Assembly (NCBI GenBank): GCA_023954375.1
Contig: JAMLIC010000049.1
Location: forward strand, 1 to 64,000
From: Planctomycetota bacterium
GTDB lineage: Bacteria; Planctomycetota; J058
DNA: 64,000 bases
Direction: 5' to 3'
Shown: positions 49,073 through 59,123 of the stretch, piece after piece
How the letters are laid out: every line of letters begins with the position of its first letter
Numbering within the stretch: the first letter of the stretch is position 1
Position numbers and translations under genes: made by a program
The notes under the pieces: model-generated
What the model was told of the DNA's origin: nothing
Seen by the model: only the letters and a program-made list of their open reading frames with translations
Database searches by the model: none

Positions 49073-50357
49073 AGGCGGTCGCCCCCGGCCCGGGCCTGCG
49101 CCGGGGTGAGGACCTGCACCGCGCCGGCGTCGGTCGTCACGCCGGTCGGGTCCACGCTGGGGCGGCCGCGGCGCACGACGACGACCTTCACCGCCACGCC
49201 GAGGTCGCGCAGGGCGCGGACGAACGCCGCGCGCTCGTCGTCCCAGTCGAGGAGCAGGACGACCGCGGAGCCGATCTGCCCCACCTGGTCGCGGAGGGCC
49301 GGGCCGAGCGCGCCGAAGGGGCTCGAGCGGCACGGCTCGATGCAGGCGAGGATGTCCAGGATCGTGTCGAGGTAGGCCAGGCTGCGCCCCGCCTGCAGGT
49401 GGTAGAGGTCGGGGCCGACGGCGAACAGGTCGACGACGTACTCCAGGCGCGACAGCGCGTCGGCCACGGCGGCGCCGAGCGAGATCGCCGCCTCGAGGTC
49501 GTCCTCGGCCCCGTTCGCCGCGCGCCAGCGCGAGACGTGCGTGTCGACGACGAGCGCGATGCGCGACAGATACTCCTGCTGGTACTCGCGCACGACCGGC
49601 GCGCCGCCGGTGCGCGCCCAGGCGCGCTGGTCGAGGTCGCGCAGGCGGTCGCCCGGGCGGAACTCGCGGCTGCCGATGAACTCCTCCGACTCGCCGACGC
49701 GGCTCACGAGCTGGAGCCCGCCCGGCTGGTGGCGCGCGCCGACGGGCAGGTCGATCGCCCCGAGCGGGGCGAAGCGCGGGTAGACGAGGACGCGGTGGGG
49801 GGCGGGGTCGTGGCGCAGCCCGTGGTGGAGCCCCAGCGGCGAGAGGCACAGGGCCTGCGGCCCGCGGAGGTCGTAGGCGCCGCGCCGCTCCGGCGTGAAG
49901 GTGTAGGCGAGCTCCACGGTCTCGCCCGGGGCGACCTCGGTCGCGTAGGCCGAGGGCCGCGCGTGGAGCGCGGGCGGCGGCTTGCGCTCGCCCACGGCGA
50001 CGTCGCGGGCCGCGCGGCGGCCGGCGTTCGTCACCCGGGCGTGGACCGCCACGGTCGCGCCGGCGGCGCAGCGCGGCGGGGCGTGCCGGGTGACCGCGAG
50101 GCGCGGGCGCAGGTTGCGCGCGGCGAACAGGTCGAGGCTCCAGGCGACGAACAGGAACGACGCCACGTAGTAGAGCGGGTAGTGGATGCCGAAGCCGGCC
50201 GAGACGCTGCCGGTCGCGATGAGCAGCAGCGTGAGCGCGCGGCCGCCCGGGGTCATCGCGTCGAGCCAGGAGTGGGCCACGAACGGCAGCCGCCCCCGGA
50301 GCGCCGCGCCGGCGCGGTCGGCCAGGCGCTGGAGGGCGTCGGCCTCCGGGAGCGGCG

Positions 50358-50361
<4 letters not shown>
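49069..50361 (-). CDS. DUF58 (von Willebrand A-like) protein
   Basis: 430 residues. Two N-terminal membrane helices (ALTLLLIATGSVSAGFGIHY, VASFLFVAWSLDLFAARNLR). A periplasmic beta region is followed by the DUF58 core with SREFRPGDRLRDLDQRAWAR and a vWA-like domain starting LVVDTHVSRWR. Standard partner of MoxR ATPases and TgpA-type transglutaminases. The complex is thought to act in envelope protein maturation, but its exact role is not known. GTG start overlaps moxR by 4 bp. Confidence 0.92.
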
Positions 50362-51283
<922 letters not shown>

Positions 51284-51287
<4 letters not shown>

Positions 51288-51553
51288 TCGTCGTCGGCCG
51301 GGGCGGGCGGCGTGAAGGCCGCGTGGTCCTCGCCGCTCAGCGCGATCGACGCGACCTGGGCCAGCCGGATGCGCTCCGGAGCGCCCGGGCTGCCGGCGCG
51401 GAGGACGTCGATGAACGGCGCCCCGAGCTTCGGGTGCGGGCGCAGGTCGCGGTTCGACACGTAGGCCTCGAACGACTGACCGTCGGCCAGCGTGATCGTC
51501 ACGTTGCCGCGGTACTGGAACGCCGCCTCGGCCTGCCGCTCCACGTCGGTCAT
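51284..51553 (-). CDS. Small hypothetical protein leading the MoxR operon
   Basis: 89 residues, soluble, probably beta-rich: EAAFQYRGNVTITLADGQSF, EAYVSNRDLRPHPKLGAPFI, IRLAQVASIALSGEDHAAF. It looks like a small barrel or Sm-like fold, but I do not recognise the family. Start ATG with GGAGGGG upstream. Its TGA overlaps the moxR ATG, so both are probably translated together. The reading frame used is distinct from the larger, non-coding frame extending upstream. Confidence 0.72.
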
Positions 51554-51603
51554 GTCCCCTCCGACGCGACAGTCTACCGTTACCCCCGGGCCGTCTGCCG
51601 GGT

Positions 51604-52191
51604 TCAGCGACCTGACAGCACCCCGCGCGCCTCCAGGGCGGCGGCCAGGTCGGCCGTCGACGTGAAGCGCAGGGCGGGCATGCCGACCGCCTCGGCGGCG
51701 GCGACGTTGCGCGGGCGGTCGTCCACGAACAGGCACGCCCCCGGCGCGCGCCCGAGCGCGCGCGCCGCCCCCAGGTAGGCCTCGGGGTCGGGCTTGCGGA
51801 CGCCCGTGCGGCAGGAGACGAACGTCCAGGGGACGTAGCGCGACAGCCCGACCGCGGCCTCGACGAGCTCGTACCAGCAGGGGTAGTTCGAGAGCGCGTG
51901 CATCTCGACCCCGCGGGCGGCGAGCCGCGCGAGCAGCGCCTCGGCGCCGTCGACCCAGCGGTAGCTCGCGGCCATGTAGGCCCGCACGGCCGCGCCGTCG
52001 ACGGGGCGCCGGTCGCGGAAGAAGCGGCGGGCGTACCCGGCCTCGTCGAGCTCGCCGCGCTCGAACGCCGGCCAGGCGTCCGGGTCCTTCTCGGCGAGGA
52101 GCGCCTCCCACGAGACGCCGAGGAGCGCCGGCAGCCCGCGGAACGGGTCGACGACGAGGGTGTCCATGACGTCGAGGAGGAGGACGGTCAC
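51604..52191 (-). CDS. HAD-family phosphatase
   Basis: 195 residues. HAD motif I LLLDVMDTLV (the two Asp flank VM), motif II around MHALSNYPCWY (Ser), motif III Lys in TGVRKPDPEAYL, motif IV FVDDRPRNVAAAEAVGM. A helical cap lies between motifs I and II. The set matches haloacid-dehalogenase-like hydrolases acting on small phosphorylated metabolites; substrate unknown. GTG start at 52191 (MTVLLLDVMDTL). 50 bp from the MoxR-operon leader gene and 41 bp from the upstream paralogue gene. Confidence 0.9.
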   Translation of the reverse strand: MTVLLLDVMDTLVVDPFRGLPALLGVSWEALLAEKDPDAWPAFERGELDEAGYARRFFRDRRPVDGAAVRAYMAASYRWVDGAEALLARLAARGVEMHALSNYPCWYELVEAAVGLSRYVPWTFVSCRTGVRKPDPEAYLGAARALGRAPGACLFVDDRPRNVAAAEAVGMPALRFTSTADLAAALEARGVLSGR

Positions 52192-52232
52192 CCCGACAGG
52201 ATACAGGGCCCGAGGACGCGAACGGGGAGTGA

Positions 52233-52880
52233 TCACCCTCGGTCGAAGGCGGCACGGTCGTCGAGCGCCCAGGGGACGAGCCGGTCCGCGATGGCGCGGC
52301 GGACCTGCGCCGCCCCGAGGGCGCGGGCGGCCGCCACGACGGCTTCGACGAACCACCCCACCGCGCGCTGCGGGTCGGGCAGCCCCGGCGCGAGCGCCTC
52401 ACGCCCGGACGCGATCAGGGCCACGTGATGCGGGCACCACCAGGCGAGGGTCGACGGCTCCGCGACCCCGCCCAGGTACGCCGCCCCGGACTGCGCGTAC
52501 GAGTCCAGCACGGCCGCCTCGTGCGCGGCGGCTGCGCGGACGGGGTCCGGCCCCTCGCACCACGCCTCGGCGGCGACGAGGGCCGCCTCGACCGACGCAT
52601 GAGGCGGCGGGAACAGCCGCGCGACGGCCACGAAGGCCCGGACGAGCGCCTCGCGCCCGGCACCAGCCAGGCGGCCCGCCCAGGCGACGAGATCGCCCGG
52701 CCCGTCGTCGGCCTCGCCGAGTGCGAGGCCCGCGGCCTCGTCACCCAGGTGGGCGGCCAGACGGAGCCTCTCGGGCGCCAGGGCGCCCGACCGGACGCGC
52801 TCGACGAGGAGGCGCGCCCGCGCGTCGGGGTCGCCTCGCTCGGCGTCGCGGGCGCGGTCGCGCAGGCGGTCGTCGGGCAT
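52233..52880 (-). CDS. Helical hypothetical protein, paralogue of 38550-39191
   Basis: 215 residues, all-helical and soluble. N-terminus DARARLLVERVRSGALAPER then LRLAAHLGDEAAGLALGEAD, matching the LRLAAYVGHAAAAAAL of the paralogue. The C-terminus ADRLVPWALDDRAAFDRG matches DEVAAWALGERDPVL. The position 5 bp downstream of a kinase stop suggests it works with that kinase. ATG start. Function unknown. Confidence 0.65.
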   Translation of the reverse strand: MPDDRLRDRARDAERGDPDARARLLVERVRSGALAPERLRLAAHLGDEAAGLALGEADDGPGDLVAWAGRLAGAGREALVRAFVAVARLFPPPHASVEAALVAAEAWCEGPDPVRAAAAHEAAVLDSYAQSGAAYLGGVAEPSTLAWWCPHHVALIASGREALAPGLPDPQRAVGWFVEAVVAAARALGAAQVRRAIADRLVPWALDDRAAFDRG

Positions 52881-52885
52881 GACGG

Positions 52886-54625
52886 CTACTCGTCGGGGGC
52901 GCCGGCGAAGATCCGGCGAAGCAGCCCGACGACCATGAACACCGCGAGCGTGGCGCCCACGCTGGCCACGATCGCCAGCACGACCGCCGCCGCGCCCGGG
53001 TCGACGCCGCCGCCGGCGCCGTGGACCTGCACGCCGAGGGCCTCGGCGCAGCCCTTGACCGTCGCCGTGAGGAACACGAGGACGAAGCCGAGCGCCGCCA
53101 GGACGACGGCGCCGGCGGCCGTCAGCAGGCCGGCGACGGCGCCGAGGACGCGGCCGACCGCGCCGACGGCCTGGCCCACCGGTCCGCGCGGCCGGGCGCG
53201 GACGCGCACGGCGGGGGCGTGCCTGCGGCGGGGCGGGAAGAGGGTCACCGCGCAGCCGGCGCCGAGGACCGCGGCGACGCCCGCGGCGGCCTGGGAGGCC
53301 AGCTCGAAGGCGTGGGGTGACATCGCCCCGGAGAGGCCGTAGAGCGCCGGCGCCCAGCCGGCGAGGAGGGCGGTCAGGGCCAGGGCGGCGCCGGTCGAGG
53401 TCGCCGTCCTCGCGCGGCGCTCGAGGCGGCGGAACCAGAGGAGGAACGCGGCGCCGAGGAGCGCGCCCACCTTGAGCGGCGCGAGCTCCAGCCAGCCCTC
53501 GGGGCCCAGGCGCACGGTCGTGTGCTGCGCCTCGAGGTAGGCGGCGAACGCGGCCGACGCGAGCGCGCCCAGGAGGAAGAGCCGCCCCGCGTGGTGGGCG
53601 GGGACCGGCGCCGCCGGCGCGGCCACGGGCGGCTGCAGGTCCGGCACGCGCTCGAGCGCGGCCAGCGCCTCGCGCGCGTCGCGGAAGCGGCGCTCGCGGT
53701 CCTCCTCGACCAGGCGGAACACGACGTCGTCCCAGGCGGGATGCAGGTCGGGGCGCAGGCGCGAGGGCGGCCGGATCGTGCGCGGGCTGGCGCCCGTGAG
53801 CATGACGAAGAGCGTCTTGCCGAAGCTGAACAGGTCGGCGCGCCCGTCGATCGCGGCCCCACGGAGCCGCGACGGGTCCTCCTGCTCGGGCGCCACGAAC
53901 AGGGGCGTCCCCATGGGGCCGTCGAGCGTCGCGCGGGAGAGGGTCCCCGAGTGGACCAGGTCCGGCCCGCCGGCGCTGATCGTGCCGATCCCCAGGTCGG
54001 CCAGCTTGGGCGTCCCGCCCGCGTCGAACAGCACGTTCGCCGGCTTGACGTCGCGGTGGACGACGCCGCGGCCGTGGGCGAAGGCCAGGGCCTCGAGGAC
54101 GCCGCGGGCGATCGCCCGCACGTCGGGCACCGGCAGCCCGCCGGGGAAGCGCTCGAGGAGGTGGTCGAGGCTGCCGCCCTGGCAGCACTCCATGACCAGG
54201 AAGGGCGCCTCGCCCTCGGCGGCGATCTGCTCGACGCGCACGATGTGCGGGTGCTCGAGCGGCGCCGTGAGCCGCGCCTCGCGCACGACCCGCTCGGCGA
54301 CGTCGGGCCGCGGCACCTTCAGGGCGACCCGCCGCTGCAGCTGCTCGTGCGTGGCCTCGTAGACCCACGCCTGGCCGCCGGCCCCCAGCAGGCGCGAGAT
54401 CCGGAAGCCGCCCAGGCGGTCGCCGGGGCGGTAGGGCGCCTCGGCCGGCGCGCCGAAGAGCCGCTCGGCCGCGTCGTGGACGACCGAGCGCAGCTCGTCG
54501 GGCAGGGGGAAGTCGTCGCGCCGGAGGAGCCGGTCGACGTCGCGCCGGCGCGGCTCCGGGCCGTCGTCGTCGGGCTCGTACGCCGGGGGCTGCGTGTCGG
54601 AGCGGTCCGCGCTGATCGTCACCAC
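52886..54625 (-). CDS. Membrane Ser/Thr protein kinase next to an ECF sigma factor
   Basis: 579 residues. N-terminal about 65 residues are hydrophilic (DRSDTQPPAYEPDDDGPEPR). Kinase about 70-330: LLGAGGQAWVYEATHE, Lys103 in VALKVP, HRDVKPANVLF (Asp192), DLGIGTIS (Asp210), VAPEQED. C-terminal half has about six hydrophobic helices, including VLAALGFVLVFLTATVK and AAVVLAIVASVGATLAVFMV, so the kinase is inner-membrane anchored. Start is one of two adjacent GTG codons (54625 or 54622); neither has a clear Shine-Dalgarno. 65 bp downstream of the sigma gene on the same strand. It may phosphorylate or sense for that sigma factor; this is inference from context. Confidence 0.92.
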   Translation of the reverse strand: MVTISADRSDTQPPAYEPDDDGPEPRRRDVDRLLRRDDFPLPDELRSVVHDAAERLFGAPAEAPYRPGDRLGGFRISRLLGAGGQAWVYEATHEQLQRRVALKVPRPDVAERVVREARLTAPLEHPHIVRVEQIAAEGEAPFLVMECCQGGSLDHLLERFPGGLPVPDVRAIARGVLEALAFAHGRGVVHRDVKPANVLFDAGGTPKLADLGIGTISAGGPDLVHSGTLSRATLDGPMGTPLFVAPEQEDPSRLRGAAIDGRADLFSFGKTLFVMLTGASPRTIRPPSRLRPDLHPAWDDVVFRLVEEDRERRFRDAREALAALERVPDLQPPVAAPAAPVPAHHAGRLFLLGALASAAFAAYLEAQHTTVRLGPEGWLELAPLKVGALLGAAFLLWFRRLERRARTATSTGAALALTALLAGWAPALYGLSGAMSPHAFELASQAAAGVAAVLGAGCAVTLFPPRRRHAPAVRVRARPRGPVGQAVGAVGRVLGAVAGLLTAAGAVVLAALGFVLVFLTATVKGCAEALGVQVHGAGGGVDPGAAAVVLAIVASVGATLAVFMVVGLLRRIFAGAPDE

Positions 54626-54690
54626 ACCCCATTGTCTGGTCGGGCGGCGCCGCGTGGGGACGGCCACTCGAGAAATTGACCGACAAGCAC

Positions 54691-55257
54691 TTACGCGCCG
54701 CCCAGGAGCTCGTCGATGAGCGCGTGGGCCTCCGCCAGGCGCTTGCGGATCGTCTTGCGGTCGCGCTCGAGCGCCTGGGCGACCTCCTCCTGCGTCAGGC
54801 CGCCCTCGTAGTAGAGGACGAAGCACTCGTGGGTCTCGGGGCCGAGGCGGCGCCGCACCTGCTCGAGGACGTGGGCCGCGTCGAGGGCGCGCTCGCGCGC
54901 CTCGACGCCGTCCACCCGGTGCGCCCGCGGCGCGCCGCCGCCGACGTCGGCGCCCTCGAGCTGCGCCGGCCGCCGCTCGCGCTCGCGGCACCACTGGGCC
55001 CAGACCGTGTGCGCCTTGAGCCACATCCAGGCGTTGAACGAGCGGCCGGGGTCGTACTTCCGCGCGCGGAGGCTCTCCTCGAGGAGGACGATCGTGCGGG
55101 AGAGGCAGTCCTCGGCGTCGGCCGGCTCGCGCACCATGCGGCGGAAGTAGCGATGCACGCGCTCGAGGACGCGCTCGAACAGGAGCGCGTGGGCCAGCCG
55201 GGCCCCGGGGCTCCCGGAGTCCATCGCGTCGGCGGCGAGCTGCGTCGTCGTGTGCAT
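54691..55257 (-). CDS. ECF-type RNA polymerase sigma factor
   Basis: 188 residues. Region 2 about 25-95: LERVHRYFRRMVREPADAED, CLSRTIVLLEESLRARKYDP, WMWLKAHTVWAQWCRERERR. Region 4 about 130-185: LGPETHECFVLYYEGGLTQE, EVAQALERDRKTIRKRLAEA, a helix-turn-helix. No anti-sigma gene is next to it; instead a Ser/Thr kinase gene follows, a known arrangement for kinase-controlled ECF groups. ATG start, 13 bp downstream of the queuosine transporter stop. Confidence 0.88.
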   Translation of the reverse strand: MHTTTQLAADAMDSGSPGARLAHALLFERVLERVHRYFRRMVREPADAEDCLSRTIVLLEESLRARKYDPGRSFNAWMWLKAHTVWAQWCRERERRPAQLEGADVGGGAPRAHRVDGVEARERALDAAHVLEQVRRRLGPETHECFVLYYEGGLTQEEVAQALERDRKTIRKRLAEAHALIDELLGGA

Positions 55258-55270
55258 CGCGCCCCCGATG

Positions 55271-56020
55271 CTATCCGCCGCTGGCCTCGTCCGGCGGCAG
55301 CGGCACGAGGCCGAACCCCCGCCGGAAGAGGGCGTGGCCGGCGTAGATCAGGGGCGTGACCAGGACGGCCAGGACGAACTTCAGCACGTAGCCCGTGGCC
55401 GCGAGCTTGAGGACGGTCGTCATGGGGATCGGCTGGCCCGTGGCGATCGCCTTGGCCTGGAAGTAGAGGGTCGTGACGATGAGGCTGTCGACGACCTGCG
55501 ACAGGACCGTGCTGCCGGTGGCGCGCAGCCACAGGAGCTTGCCGCCCGTGAGCCGCTTCATGAACCCGAACACGGCGATGTCGGTCAGCTGCGCGATCAG
55601 GTAGGCGATCAGCGAGGCCACGTACATGAGCTTCGTCGAGCCGAGCACCTCGTCGAAGGCCTGCTCCGACACGTTGAAGTCGGCCGGCAGGTAGGGCATG
55701 GCCTGCGAGATGTTGAGGACGATGAACGCGAACACCGCCATGGCCAGGGCGATGAACGTCATGCGGCGGGTCGCCCGCTTGCCGTAGTACTCGTTGACGA
55801 GGTCGGTGAGGAGGAACGTGAGCGGGAAGGTGAGCATGCCGCAGGTGTGCTCGACCGGCAGCCCGAACAGCTCCACGCGGAAGAGCTTCACGCCGACGAT
55901 GTCGGCCATGATCAGGCTGGTCGAGAACAGCGCCGCCAGCCAGACGTAGAGCAGCTGCCCGCGCGTGAACTGGGGCGCCTGGGCGCCCGGCCGCTCACCG
56001 AACGTGTGCGTCTCGCTCAC
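55271..56020 (-). CDS. yhhQ: Queuosine precursor transporter (YhhQ family)
   Basis: 249 residues, about six or seven helices. Signature pieces: STSLIMADIVGVKLFRVELF, FPLTFLLTDLVNEYYGKRAT, AYLIAQLTDIAVFGFMKRLT and WLRATGSTVLSQVVDSLIVT. YhhQ/DUF165 proteins import preQ0/preQ1, precursors of the tRNA base queuosine. GTG start. Same strand as the downstream sigma factor with 13 bp between; a functional link to that gene is not obvious. Confidence 0.93.
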   Translation of the reverse strand: MSETHTFGERPGAQAPQFTRGQLLYVWLAALFSTSLIMADIVGVKLFRVELFGLPVEHTCGMLTFPLTFLLTDLVNEYYGKRATRRMTFIALAMAVFAFIVLNISQAMPYLPADFNVSEQAFDEVLGSTKLMYVASLIAYLIAQLTDIAVFGFMKRLTGGKLLWLRATGSTVLSQVVDSLIVTTLYFQAKAIATGQPIPMTTVLKLAATGYVLKFVLAVLVTPLIYAGHALFRRGFGLVPLPPDEASGG

Positions 56021-56043
56021 GGCTGCCCCCCCGGGGGATCAGG

Positions 56044-56211
56044 CTAGCCGTGATCGAGCGGGAGCGGAACACTCAACCGGCGGACCCTCGGCCACGCGTC
56101 GCCGACGAGCTCCTCGGTGAGCGTCTGGCTGGCGGCGTCCACGCGCGCCGCGCGCTGGCGGACTGCCTCCCGGCCGACCGTGACGCAGATCGCGCGATTC
56201 ACCTTGGTCAC
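56044..56211 (-). CDS. Short possible gene or gene fragment
   Basis: Open frame of 55 residues (GTG start): TKVNRAICVTVGREAVRQRA then ARVDAASQTLTEELVGDAWP. Composition is protein-like rather than Arg/Pro shadow, and an in-frame coding-like stretch (RQGEQALAERGIDV) continues upstream to a TGA. I do not recognise it. It could be the decayed end of a larger gene. 23 bp upstream of the YhhQ start. Confidence 0.3.
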   Translation of the reverse strand: MTKVNRAICVTVGREAVRQRAARVDAASQTLTEELVGDAWPRVRRLSVPLPLDHG

Positions 56212-56608
56212 GTCGATGCCGCGCTCGGCGAGAGCCTGCTCGCCTTGACGAGGCTCGCGTCCTCACGGGCTGGCGTCGCCCGATGCATGATGACGCCCAG
56301 AGCCCCGTGTCTCGCCCCGGCGACCCACTCCCCCGTGGGCCCACGTCACCCGCGCAGATCGTGGTGGGAACACGGCTTCCAGGAGAGGCGGTCCGCGCCC
56401 GAGACCGGTTCTTGTGGCTTCGTCGTCAACGGGGCGGCGCGAGCGTGCCACATGCGTCGCGCGGCTCGCCGGAGCGCGTCGCCCGAAAAGGAAGCGAGCG
56501 GCGGGCGCGCGCACGGCGGGCGGCGAGCGCACACAACCCAAGACACTGCCGTGACATGCCGCGAGCGGCATGCGCCCTGCTCACACCCGCGGCGAGAGGG
56601 GTGACCGG
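56212..56608. other. 397-bp region without a recognisable gene
   Basis: No open frame here has protein-like composition on either strand. It is the upstream region of the OleA-like operon and contains the 18-bp dyad at 56555-56572 and a GAGAGGG ribosome-binding-like stretch at 56594-56600. It is slightly less GC-rich than the coding DNA around it (for example CACACAACCCAAGACACT at 56530-56547). Confidence 0.5.
56555..56572 (+). promoter_or_regulatory. 18-bp inverted repeat, possible operator
   Basis: CATGCCGC-GA-GCGGCATG, a perfect 8-base dyad centred 45 bases before the GTG of the OleA-like gene. Position and size suit binding of a dimeric repressor (TetR- or LacI-type), but no regulator gene is adjacent. 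Alternatively a short attenuator stem. Confidence 0.4.
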
Positions 56609-57673
56609 GTGCAAGCGACGACGACGGCGGCGAGCAGGGAGGTGGGGCGGGACAGCCGCTCATGGCGCGGCACCTCGCGCATCCGGGGGCTCGCCTACCA
56701 CCTGCCCGGGCGGCAGGTGCAGTCGCGCTTCATCGAGGAGACCTTCTCGCTCGAGGAGCAGTTCGGCGTCCGCCCGGGCACGCTCCAGCGGACGACCGGC
56801 GTGCGCACGCGCCACCTCGCCGACGCCGACGCGGTCCCGAGCGACCTCGCCCACGCCGCCGCGGCCGAGGCGCTGGCGCGGGCCAACGTCGACCCGGCCG
56901 ACGTCGACGTGATCGTCTACGCCGCCGTCTACCGCGACTTCGCCGAGCCGGCCACGGCGCACGTCATCCAGTCGCGCCTGGGGGCCGACAACGCGTTCGT
57001 CTTCGACGTGTCGAACGCGTGCCTGTCCATGGTCAACGGGCTCCTCCTCGTCGACTCGCTCATCGCCGCCGGCCGCTGCCGCGTGGGCCTGGTCTGCGGC
57101 GGCGAGCTGGCCAGCGAGGTCCTGCGCGCCACCTACGACGCCCTGCGCGGGACGACCCGCGCCGGCCTGGCGTCGCTCTACCCGGCGCTCACCTGCGGCG
57201 ACGCCGGCGCCGCCGTGGTCCTCGAGGCGAAGAGCCCCGACGAGCCGCGCAGGGGCTTCGTCGCCTTCGAGTTCCTCTCCCACGGCCGCCACGCCGACCT
57301 GTGCGTGCTGCCGCGCCTGTCCGGCGAGCCCATGCTCACGGACGGCCCGGCCCTCCTCGAGGTCGGCGCGCGCCTCGCCGGCGAGGCGCTCGAGCGGCTG
57401 CTCGAGCGCAGCGACTGGACGCGCGACTCGGTCGACCTGGTGATCCCCCACCAGATCTCGGTCCCGGCCACGCAGAAGATCTTCGGCGACCTGGGGCTGC
57501 CGCTCGAGAAGTGCCACCTCGTGATCGACCGCTTCGGCAACACCGCCGCGACGACGGTCCCGCTGGCCCTGGCCCACGCCGTCGAGACCGGGCGCCTGCG
57601 GCCCGGCATGCGCGTCGTCCTGGCCGGCCTGGGCTCGGGCGTGTCGGTCGGCTTCGCGAGCCTCGTCTGGTGA
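56609..57673 (+). CDS. OleA-like thiolase (ketosynthase III fold)
   Basis: 354 residues. Catalytic Cys138 in FDVSNACLSMVNG, His281 in LVIPHQIS and Asn311 in RFGNTAATT; in X. campestris OleA these are Cys143, His285 and Asn315. Glu113 in YRDFAEPATA corresponds to the OleA catalytic Glu117, which FabH lacks, so head-to-head condensation of two acyl-CoAs to a beta-keto acid is more likely than FabH activity. GTG start with GAGAGGG upstream; an in-frame ATG at 56570 is possible. Overlaps the GH3 gene by 4 bp (GTGA). OleB, OleC and OleD are absent from the window. Confidence 0.82.
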   Translation: MQATTTAASREVGRDSRSWRGTSRIRGLAYHLPGRQVQSRFIEETFSLEEQFGVRPGTLQRTTGVRTRHLADADAVPSDLAHAAAAEALARANVDPADVDVIVYAAVYRDFAEPATAHVIQSRLGADNAFVFDVSNACLSMVNGLLLVDSLIAAGRCRVGLVCGGELASEVLRATYDALRGTTRAGLASLYPALTCGDAGAAVVLEAKSPDEPRRGFVAFEFLSHGRHADLCVLPRLSGEPMLTDGPALLEVGARLAGEALERLLERSDWTRDSVDLVIPHQISVPATQKIFGDLGLPLEKCHLVIDRFGNTAATTVPLALAHAVETGRLRPGMRVVLAGLGSGVSVGFASLVW

Positions 57674-59115
57674 GCGCCCTCACCTCGCTCGTCCTCTGGC
57701 GCCAGCGGCGCCGCCTCGAGCGCCTGCGCCGCCGGCCGGCCGCGCTCCAGGCCGACGTCCTGCGCCGCCTGCTGGCGCGGCACCGCGACACGCCGCTGGG
57801 GCGCGCCTTCGGCCTCGGGGACGTGCGCGGCCCCGACGACTTCGCCGAGCGGGTCCCCCTGCGCGGCCTCGACGAGCACCGGCCGCACCTCGCGCGCCCC
57901 CTCTACTGGGCGCTCACCACGGGCACGACCAGCGCGCAGAAGGAGGTGCCGGTCACGCGCGAGCTCCTGCGGGCCAACGCGAGCGCCGTCCAGCTGCTCC
58001 TGGCCAGCGCGCTGCTCGAGCGGGGGAGCCTGCGCCCGCTCCTGGGCAAGCTCCTGTTCCTGGGCGCCTGCACGCCCCTGCGCCCCGGCCCCGACGGCGT
58101 CCTGCGCGGGGCCGCGACGACGATCGGCTTGCGGGAGCGGCCGCGCCTCTGGCGCCGGCGGCTCCTGCCGGGCGACGCCCTCGACGAGCTCCCCACGTGG
58201 GCGGAGAAGCTCGACCAGCTCCTCGACCTCGCCCGCGGCCAGGACGTGCGCGCGGTGATCGGCATGCCGCCCTGGCTCCTGTCGCTCCGCGACCACGCCG
58301 CGCGGCGCCTCGGCGTCGACGGCCTGCGCGCCCTCTGGCCCGGCGTCGAGCTCGTCATCACCGGCGGCACCTTCGTCGAGCCCTACCGCGCCGGGCTCGA
58401 GGCCACCCTCGGCCCGGCCACGTTCCGGGCCATGTACAGCGCCAGCGAGGGCTTCTTCGGCATCCAGGACGGTCCCGCGCCCGGGTACCTGCCGCTCGCC
58501 GACTCGATCTACCTGGAGTTCGTCCCGCCCGACGAGCTGACCTCGCCGCGGCCGACGCGCCTGCGCCTCGACCAGGTCGAGGCGGGCGTCGACTACGCGC
58601 TGGTCCTCTCGTCGTGGGCGGGCCTGTTCGCCTACCCGGTCGGCGACACGGTGCGCTTCACGTCCGTCGACCCGCCGCGCCTCGTCGTCACCGGGCGCGT
58701 CCATCGCTGGGCGAACGTCGCCGGCGAGAAGGTGAGCATCTCCCAGGTCGAGGCGGCCGCGCTCGCCGCCGGCGCGCGCCTGGGCCTCGCCCTGGGCGAG
58801 GTCGCCCTCGCCGCCCCGCCGCCCACCGGCGCCCGCGCCCGGCACGTCTGGCTGGTCGAGGCGGCGCGCGGCGACGAGGCCGCCCTCGCCCGGGCCCTCG
58901 ACGAGGCGCTCCAGGCCGTCAGCCCCACCTACCGGACGCGCCGCGACGGCCTGGCGCTCGACGCGCCCGAGGTCCGGCGGCTGGCCCCCGGCAGCTTCCA
59001 CGCCTGGCTGACCCGCGAGGGGCGGGTCGGCGCGCACCACAAGGTCCCCCGCATCCTGGACGCGCTCCCGGCGGACCTGGTCTCCCCCCACGAGCGAGCG
59101 CTCGTCCCCGCGTGA
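57670..59115 (+). CDS. GH3-family acyl-adenylating enzyme
   Basis: 481 residues, close to the short bacterial GH3 proteins. GH3 enzymes belong to the adenylating (ANL) superfamily and activate carboxylic acids as acyl-AMP before amide or other transfer. Motifs: ALTTGTTSAQKEVPVT (about 81-96, ATP phosphate loop), ELVITGGTFVEPYRAGL, AMYSASEGFFGI, and LFAYPVGDTVRFTSVDPPRL with VVTGR before the mobile C-terminal part (RWANVAGEKVSISQVEAAAL). GTG start overlaps the OleA-like stop. It could activate the beta-keto or beta-hydroxy acid made by the preceding gene, the step done by OleC in known olefin pathways. That link is inference. Confidence 0.85.
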   Translation: MSALTSLVLWRQRRRLERLRRRPAALQADVLRRLLARHRDTPLGRAFGLGDVRGPDDFAERVPLRGLDEHRPHLARPLYWALTTGTTSAQKEVPVTRELLRANASAVQLLLASALLERGSLRPLLGKLLFLGACTPLRPGPDGVLRGAATTIGLRERPRLWRRRLLPGDALDELPTWAEKLDQLLDLARGQDVRAVIGMPPWLLSLRDHAARRLGVDGLRALWPGVELVITGGTFVEPYRAGLEATLGPATFRAMYSASEGFFGIQDGPAPGYLPLADSIYLEFVPPDELTSPRPTRLRLDQVEAGVDYALVLSSWAGLFAYPVGDTVRFTSVDPPRLVVTGRVHRWANVAGEKVSISQVEAAALAAGARLGLALGEVALAAPPPTGARARHVWLVEAARGDEAALARALDEALQAVSPTYRTRRDGLALDAPEVRRLAPGSFHAWLTREGRVGAHHKVPRILDALPADLVSPHERALVPA

Positions 59116-59123
59116 GGTCCCCC

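Noticed and set aside
56609..57673. FabH (housekeeping ketoacyl-ACP synthase III)
   Set aside because: The Glu113 in AEPATA before the Cys and the lack of other fab genes nearby favour OleA, though FabH is not fully excluded.
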